Part shown: piece by piece, positions 23,001 through 32,000 of the stretch | How the letters are laid out: each line of letters begins with the position of its first letter | Position numbering within the stretch: the stretch's first letter is position 1 | NCBI GenBank assembly: GCA_017448345.1 | Contig: JAFSLP010000015.1 | Location: 1 to 35,105 of the forward strand | From: Paludibacteraceae bacterium | GTDB taxonomy: Bacteria > Bacteroidota > Bacteroidia > Bacteroidales > Paludibacteraceae | Reading direction: 5' to 3' | DNA: 35,105 nt | Made by a program: the position numbers and the translations under genes | Notes under the pieces: model-generated | What the model saw: the letters and a program-made list of their open reading frames with translations, nothing else | Databases searched by the model: none | Told to the model about the DNA's origin: nothing

Positions 23001-26000
23001 AGGCATCCACGTCCGGCTCAACGAATCTCGGACCCTCAAACACATTGCCGTTGTCCGTCACAAGCGGTTCGTTGCGGTAGGTGTCATCGCCAGCGAGGAA
23101 GCACGACCAGAAGGCATTGTTGGTCACACGGTCGGCAAGACCCTGTTTGTCCGTATGCTTGTTCCATTTATGCTCAATATATTCGGGGTCCTGACCATCG
23201 GCATGCTCACGCAACTCCAGCTGCGTCAGGGTATCGGAAGCCAAGTCGTCCAGCCAGATGAGGGAGTTATGCACCTCGCTATGGTCGGACAAGAGGGTGA
23301 CATGTCCGTCGTTGAGGGCAAAGGTGGAGTTGACCACAATGACATCGTTCGGCTCGGTAGGCAAGTTGTTCTCTCCCACCACTTCGTCGTAGTGTTTCGC
23401 GTATAGCGGTGCTCCGGCATTGGAGTGGAAGAGGCTGTTGACGATGAGGCTGGAGCCTCCGCCATGGTCTATACGTACGGCGGGCGAACGCTCGCTCTTG
23501 TCTGCTGTGCGTGCGCCGTTTTCCATAAATACGCAGTTAGAGATAGTCAGTTTGGGCAGTTTGACTTTTTCGCCGTCCAGCATCGTGGAGTCCGCATGGA
23601 GGACATTGTTGAAATCCGGCGTGAAGACACCGCTGCTATTCTTATCCTCATACTGGCGTTGCCAGCGGTAATAAATGGCAGCCCCACCCTTCATGCTCAT
23701 CAGACCGCCCAAGTCCGTACTCTCCGCATTGGCATCGCGTGTGGAATAGGGGTTGATGAAGGTGATACCGTCGAAGGTGACAGGAATCACCACCGTATCG
23801 CGCGAGGTGACCTCGCCCATATAGTTGGCTTGGGTCCTCTCACGGGTCATATCTTCGATGACGAAAAGCTGGTTGCGCTGCGAACTGTTGCCCACATTGG
23901 GCATCTCTATGACGGTAGGATGCGCAAAGGGGTCACGTTTCTCGTCTTTGACATTATAGTTGTATCCGCCGAGGAAAGTCAGGCTCTTGACGCCATAGTC
24001 ATAGTCCGTCATGGCACTGTCGGGCAGGAGTGGCGCGAGCGTATTGGAGGTGACGACAAACGCACGGCGGTTGTCAATCACATTGGTGGGCGTGAAGGCG
24101 GCGCCTTCGTCGTCATCATCGCGGAGAAGACATACATATTTGTCGTGGTTGTTATGCGAGGACATGAGCAAGTCTATCGCCTCCTGCAGGTCGGTGGTAG
24201 GTGTCTCGAAAGTGAGCCCATCGTGACGGATAGGGTCTTTGGTCTTCGTGGCTACCCACACCGTATCCACCTCGTTGCCTTTGATGTCGAGCTGCACATA
24301 CTGGTACTCGTATATACCCATGTCGATATAGACATCCTCCACTTTCATCCTCGGGCTGGAGGATATACGGAGCATGTTGCCAACCGTAGAAGTATCGCTT
24401 ACGCTGCGGGTATATGCCATGTAATAGTCATTGCCCAGCGGCAGAGGCGGGTTGGATTGCGAGAGGAACGTACCATACTGTTTGGCGAGGTAGTTATACA
24501 TCGCGGGCGGGTTAGGCTGGCTATTATTAAATGTTGCCGTAGGCATGCCTTGACGCGGGAAGACATCCTCTTCCGTCGCCTCCGGATTCTCTTCTTTCGC
24601 AGCTGCCAGTGCCTCCTCTGCAGTAGCGAATTGTGTAGCCCCTGTATATTTGGTGGTAAAGTAGTTCTGTCGGGAGACGGACTGCTTGAGGTGTCCCCAG
24701 CCTTGGTCGGTGGTGAGGGTGATACGCGTCTGCAGCCAGTCGGCATTCTGCATATAGCCGTCCAGACCGGCTACGAAGGTAGGTTGCCGGAAGTTAGGAC
24801 CATCCACCGCCGTGTTGCTCCTGTTGATGAGCACATTATTATTACCATGTACGTAGGAGAAGAGCGAATCATACAGCTGGGCCGGACGAACGGGCGTACT
24901 ACGGCTGTCCTTGTAGGCTTTCAGCTCATCCCTCGTCATGAGATAGCCCTCCGCGTTCGGCTTCATGGAAGAAGGTCCGTAGTCCTTGCGATAGGAGCAG
25001 AAATAGAGTCCTTCTATCGAGTCGCCCAATGCACGGAGTTGGGCAAGTTTGGACGTGACTTCGGTATTGAAGGTATCGCCTTTAGCGAAATGATAATTAT
25101 AGAGACCGTCGTACTCTTGGAAGAGCTGCTCGTATCTTTCCCATTTCGAATGATCATAGTGGAAGACACCGGAACGGGAACCTTTGTATTTGAGTTTGAA
25201 TGCGTTTTCCGTAGAGTCAGCCGGCGCCTCTCTATGCTGCAAATCCGCCAGTTTTTCCACCTCGAACACTTCGTTGCCCCAGAAGATGGTATTGAAAGCG
25301 AACTGCATCGAGTCGGAGGTGGAATAGCGGTTATTGGCAAGCATGTTATAGATAGAGGGGTATGCCACGGCTTTGTTCCGCATAAAATGGCAGTTGACCA
25401 CGCGCATCTGCGCCTTCGGTCCGATAGAGAGCACACCGCCAAAGCCCTGACGCGCATCGGCATCGGGGATATTCTCTTTCGACGTGGCAGTCAGGGGATA
25501 GAGTCCGCGTTTCGCCTCATTATTGTCAAAGAGGGTATTGGCAATGTCGCAGGTGGCATTGGCGGCAATACATCCGCCGGCAGACCAGAGGATATTCTGC
25601 TGGTCGAGCTCGGTGACAGGCCCCTGCGAATAGTTCTGGGTGAAATGGCTGCCGAACATATAGATACCTCCGTTGGAGAAGAGGGCACCTCCGTTCGCCG
25701 CCATATTGTTGTTAAACGAGCAGTTCTCTACGATAATCGGGATGTTATATTTCGCCGGATAGGTCATATTCAGCGGTTCGGCGCCTACCTCATTCACTGA
25801 TTCTGTCCAGTTGCCATCGACTAAGATACCACCGCCGCAGAAGTAGGTCTTCTGAGTATAGGGGTGCCTTGCCGCATCCGCCAAATCAAATTGGTTGGCA
25901 TATCCGCCGGTGAACTGGATACCGTCAAAATCGGTGGTACGGGCTAAGACGGAGAGCTCATTCTCCAGATGGAAAGATGCCGTGTCGGTAGGAGCAATAG

Positions 26001-29000
26001 TGTCGCTGAAGACGTACATACCTTGTGTGTCAAGAGTAGCCTTCTTATATTTAATCGGCTGCGGACCAATATAGGCAGTGTCGGCATGCATAGTGACCAC
26101 ATGATAAACATGGGTGAAGTCCTCGCCGGAGACGGCATCTCCCGACAGGATGGTCTGGCGGTCCAGCTCCCATGGCTCAATGACGGAGTTGAGGTTATAG
26201 TCACGCATGGGGCGGTGGCGGTCATCACGCAGACGGATAGAGTCAAGCAGCGCAAAGTTAATCGTATATTCCGATTCCGTACCGGGGATGGTAACATCCT
26301 CTCTATGGTTGGTGATGATACTATCGCGTGTGAATTTATCAAGGAATCCCTCTTGTCCGTACTTATGGTCCGCCTGTTTGGAGTCGATACCGCCAATGAT
26401 ATAGATAGCTTCGGGGACAAGGAAGGTGTTATTCCGCACCTCGTCCTGCTCGCCATAGGCATTGCGGTAGGGGTAATAGGTACCCTTCTCGATATAGACC
26501 TCAAAGACGGTGTTGCGGTATTTGGCAGGATTCATTTTCCGAGCCGCAATGATATACTCGAAAGCGTCTCCCAGACGGTGGAAGGGGTTATAGATACAGG
26601 AGCCCATCTGGCGATACATATGGGCTATATCACTATTATCGGTATTATCCTGCAAGTCACGTGCCGCCTTGGAGTCCAGCAAATCGGTATGCATCACAAA
26701 GAGCCGCTTCATCACATATTTCTCATCCACCTTGATTTCGAAGGTCTTGTTCAGCGCACGGGCGCCTATCTCGATGAAGTCGTTTCTCTTGACCACAAAG
26801 GTGTCGGTACCCCATTTGTATCCGCGTTCGATGTTCGGTACGGTCCAAGACAGGCGGTTGATACCGGCTATGTCCACTGTCTCAAGGGTCGGGTATTTGC
26901 GGCAGGCTTTTTCCCATTCGCTATAGGTCATGCCGGCACGCGAGAGCGTGGAGGACATCTCTATCGGGTAATAGAGGATGGCATTGAAGGGGTCCAGTCT
27001 ATCCCAGCGCACACCTTCGGTCTCGCTTGGGGAGAGCAGCACATTACCCTGCCCCTCCAGACGACGTGACTCCACGGCGCAGAAGAGGAAAGGATAGTCG
27101 GTCTCGGCACTCGTACGGGTGAAACTACCGGCTACGTTGGCAAAGTCATTGGCGGTGTTATGCCATATGGCGGTGGAGTTGACGCGGGCATAGGTATTCT
27201 CGAACCACAAGCCGCCGGCGGTTGTCTGCGCGCTGTTTTCGCATATCGTCGTCGAATAGATATGGGCGATGGAGTCGTTCGCTGTATTGGTTGCCGGTTC
27301 GATATAGATACCTCCGCCCTTGTCTGCCGTATTTTTCTTGATAATCGTACCGCTGACCAGTGCTTTAGGCAAGAGGTAGAGCCCGCCGCCATTACCGCTG
27401 GCTTCATTGTTCTGGATGACGCAGTTGCGTATATGCGCATAGGCAGGCACTATGGCACCCGCGCCTATCTTGTCCTCTTCGTCCGAGGAATTGGCAAGCC
27501 CGTCCTCGATAAACAGACCGTCCACCACCGCCCGGTCTTTCTCGTCGGTCAGGACTGCCAGTTGGTTGCGTATGACTTGACCCTTATTGTTTTTGAGCCA
27601 TTTCTCGTCATCGACATTGAAGAGGTCATCGGTAAAGGTCACTACGTGGTAGCAGTTACCTTCGGCACCCGTGGTGGAAGTGATTTTGCCTGAGAGCACG
27701 GTCCGGTAGGTCAGCGGGTCGCGCTCATCGACTATTTTTCCACCCTCCTCGTGGTAGAAGGTGCTGGTATAACCGCCCTTCACCTGCACGCCGTGCGGGA
27801 TGATGAAGGAGTAGTCCAGCGTATTATCGTGATAGGTTTCTATACTATGCTTGGTGGAGCGGGTAGGCGTGTACCAGTCGCCATAGACGCTGCTGGTGGT
27901 GGCATTGGTATCGTCGCCTTCCAAACGGACCTCAACCGTCCAGTGTTTGTTGGGCTTGTCTGCAATAAACGTCTTCGGAATCATCTTGCCCTCTACCATT
28001 ACCGAGTCGCCTTTGTCGTAAGTGCCATCCGTCATCAGGGCGTGTTTGTACCGTCCTGCGGCATCGAGCACTTTCTGCAGTTTCTGCTTGCAGGCTGCGT
28101 TCTTGGGCGAGTCGGCGGAAGCGTCACCGCCCGGAGAATCGAACATCACATAATAGATTGCCTTGCCCGGATGGGTGGTCGTATCGGGTTTGATGTTCTT
28201 GGCTCCGTCATACTCGTACGCACCCATATCAATCTGGCAGTCCTGCACACGGTTAGCGAACACCACATCGTTAGAAGGAAGTTCGACTCCTTCAACAGCC
28301 TTGAAATAATCAGTAGCTCTTATTGTAGAATCATTGACTGTTTTTTTATTTACAGTCAAATAATTGCCAACGGCAGTATAAAGAGTTCCTTCAAAATCAT
28401 CTGTTCCAGCATTTACGCAACCAGAATTCTCCCTTAATGAAAAATCATTACTGTTTTTCGCTCCTCCTGTATAAATCCCGTTGTCAACATCTGCGACAAA
28501 AGGAGTTGTTGTTTCATTGGGATCCTCTCCGTTCAAGAACACGTTTCCTATTCCATAATACGTTTTTCCAGCTTTATAATTGTTAATCGCATTTAGAAAT
28601 TCTGATTTTGTAATAGCTTTCTTTGATTGAATATAGCAGTTTACAAACGGAGCTGAATTTACAGAACCTCCAGCGGTTGCATCAACAGCGAGACCACTAT
28701 TCCCATATATAATACAGTTAGCCATAAAAAGCTCCATATTTGCCCCTTTGGCTATACGGATACCTCCAACACCGGATTCATCACCTCCATACATACCTCT
28801 ATTGTATGCAACTGTATTATTATAGAACTTACCGACACACAAACCGACATTACCATAACCACGGGCAAAGTTATTGGCTATAAGGGAGTTAAAACACGTT
28901 CCCTCATAGATAAACATACCTCCTGCAAATAACTGAGATTCTGTCATCTGAGTGCCGCGAGTGGTTGTATTATTAAGAATAAAACACCCTTCAATGGTAG

Positions 29001-32000
29001 AAGTCGAACCATCACAGAACACTCCTCCTCCTTTTACCTTATTCGCACCATAGAAATTATCCGTAATGATACAGTTCTGCAAATGAGAACCTTCGTACAT
29101 ACTCACACCGGCACCACCTCCATGAGGTGTTGCTTGGTCATAAACGAAACCATGACGAATAGTGAATCCATCCCAATATATCTCATTATATCGTTTATAA
29201 TTAGGATCAGGAATCCACAAGACACTGCCACTTCTGGACCGACGTGTGAGATTATCTATACTATCAATACGTTCGCAGTGCGCAATACTATCAGAGGAAC
29301 CTCCTGATATAGGATTCCCAAAGCTACTGAAATATACAGGATTCGTAACATCAGGCATCTGCAACACCCTTTTGCGGAGTGTCGTTCGTGTTTTCGTAAT
29401 TGTATAGTTTTGTTTTGTCGTCCTATAATTGGTTCGCGGTTCGACGACTATAGTATCTACGATAACGCTGTCTTTTCCCGTCAGCACATATGAGGGCACC
29501 TCATCTATATTCTGTAATTGTAGATTTGCAATAAAAAATTCACGGCGGTTAGGATTCAAAGAACCATAATGATTCCCCTTATTGCAGGTTCCGCCATCCC
29601 ACTCGTATTTACATGGTATAGTGTCCGGGTCACCTCCTCCTTCTCTACCATATGTAGCATCTTTATCCAATGTATTTCGGGTTCCGTCTCTCACCTCTAC
29701 CAAGATAATCACATTACCGTCATTACTTGTAGTAAATTCTATCGTTTTTCGGTAAGCACTACCTCGAACATTATCTTTATTAGTGTCTGTCAATGTATTT
29801 CCTCTGCATTTCAACTCTATAGGATCTACCAAATCAACTGAATCATTATCCAATATATGGAAAAATATATTGGAATGAGTATAAATATCAAAAGGATAAG
29901 AAGATTTTGTATTATCACGATAACCACCCATCATATCCAAAGTAAAGCTATACTTTCCTGCAGGAATATTTTTGAACTTCTGCCAATATCGAAGTCCCGT
30001 AAGAGAACCGTTTCCTATACGCCTCGTAGTATTCTCTCTTGTTTCAATATATTCATTTGTTTCATAGTCATATATTTTCATTGGTTTGCTACCTGTATTA
30101 CTTTGATTTTCCAAGGCAACAAAGTAATGTCCGCTATCCGGTGATAGTTGTGTATTTGGATATGCTAAATGCCAACAATCTAAAGTAGCAGTAGCTTTTC
30201 CGTATGTAAGATACTGATATCCATTGGACGAAATATTCGATGTAGGTGTTGTGTTATATGTAGTAGTAGGGGAAAATATATAAGTATCTGTTATGTCTGT
30301 TACGGTTTTGTCTGTATAAGTATAAGTATCAATATATGTTTTTTTCTTATACTCAAAAATAACTGTATCAGACGTCTCGATAAGAGAATAATCATTATCC
30401 GAAAAGAAGCGTGCAGCTGGATTAATAGTAATACTATCTTGATATGGATTAATATCCGAGATCTGAAGAATTGTCTCATAGTCACGCGAGCGAACATTTA
30501 CGTTTTCTACTGCCTTTGGCACTGTTACTGTTGATGAGTCGGCGAGAAGTGCTTTACGTTCTCCAAGACCTGGAGAAGAGAAAATTCCTGTTGGGAACCC
30601 ACCTAATACAGTTACGCTATCGCGCATGATAAAGCCCTTGTAATCAGTATATTTGCCAGCTCCCACCCATACTTGTACAAGAGTATCAAAACTCTCTTCC
30701 GGGAGTCTTGTTGCAACATGATTCCGTCGAGCTGCTTCTTCTACCGCCCATTGCAAACCGCTTACGTATTTCTCCCGACGTTCATTTGTAACAGTAACTA
30801 TACCATCTCTAATCCAAGACGCCTCTGTATCATCAACTCCGACTGAAGTATCCTTTACTCCATCATCTGAATAAGGAGTTGTGTTTCCCTCAGCTCGCCA
30901 GAAAGAGCGTGATGCGCCGGAAATCTCACCATAAGGATAGTTACTATTTAGCATGCTTTGTGGTGTCCAACCAGTTGGAGTAGAACCTGAATTCGTAATA
31001 TTTGTAGAAGTATAGTTGATATATTCATTAAGGTGTGTTGTATCTCTTCCTGCTTCAGGTCCTCCGTCATGTACCTCAATATTTGTAACCCATGCATCAG
31101 TTGACGTGGTTGTACTGATCCCGTCTTTTTTATAAGACGTTATCCAACTCTTTGCAAATCCGCCTTGATAGCGGTCATCTGTTGTGAGGACCGGCTCTTT
31201 CGTAGATTTATTGACTAGACGGGCATTGTTCTGGGTATCAATCGAGTCGCCTGCCGCCAAACCCGGGCCGGTTATATTGTTCAGCACGTACACCGTATTT
31301 CCGGCAATGGCATTGCCCCACGAAGAGCCGTCGCGTTTGCCGGCGCCATCGGGGGTGACATAGAGGACGGTGCCTGCCTCGGGGAGGTTGGTGTTCTCGA
31401 TGGCACCTATATCGGGTGCACCGCCCCGGTTACGGAGGATGTTGTCCGTACGGTCGTATTTGAAATTGTCGTAAGCCGGCACGAAGGCGGCATTGACGCA
31501 GGGGTTGGTGTTCAGCGGGGCATACGACACCGTGCCGCCGTACAGCGGCTTGTCGCCCGTGATAGACACACCCACGTTTCGCGAGGGGTTGACGAAACCC
31601 GGATAGTTGGTATCCGTGCTGTTCGTTCGGGTGAAGATGGCTTTGTTGTTCTTCTCATCCGGCAGCGTGGCATCCAGCGAGGCACCGAAAGTGGTCTCTC
31701 TGCTCTCTATGCCTTCATCCTCGCCCGGCACAAACTCCTGCGGGACAGTCTTGCGGAAGCCGTACGTGAAGAAACCCTTCGGCTGATCCGTACTGATATT
31801 CTGCAACCGAAGGTCTTTGTCGAACATGTTGTATTCGCCGAAGACGTAGTCCTGTCCGTCCGGGAAGACGGACATCACCTGCCCCACACTTCCTAACTCA
31901 CCCCGGTTATCCAGAGGGCGGTCGCCGTTACAGAAGATGATGGAGTTATTCACGCGGATGAAACCGTGCAGCACATGCCCGGAGTGTGCCGGGTTGGTGC

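Noticed and set aside
23425-25800. 791-residue open frame on the plus strand
   Set aside because: Also a shadow of the giant gene, with no recognisable family features.
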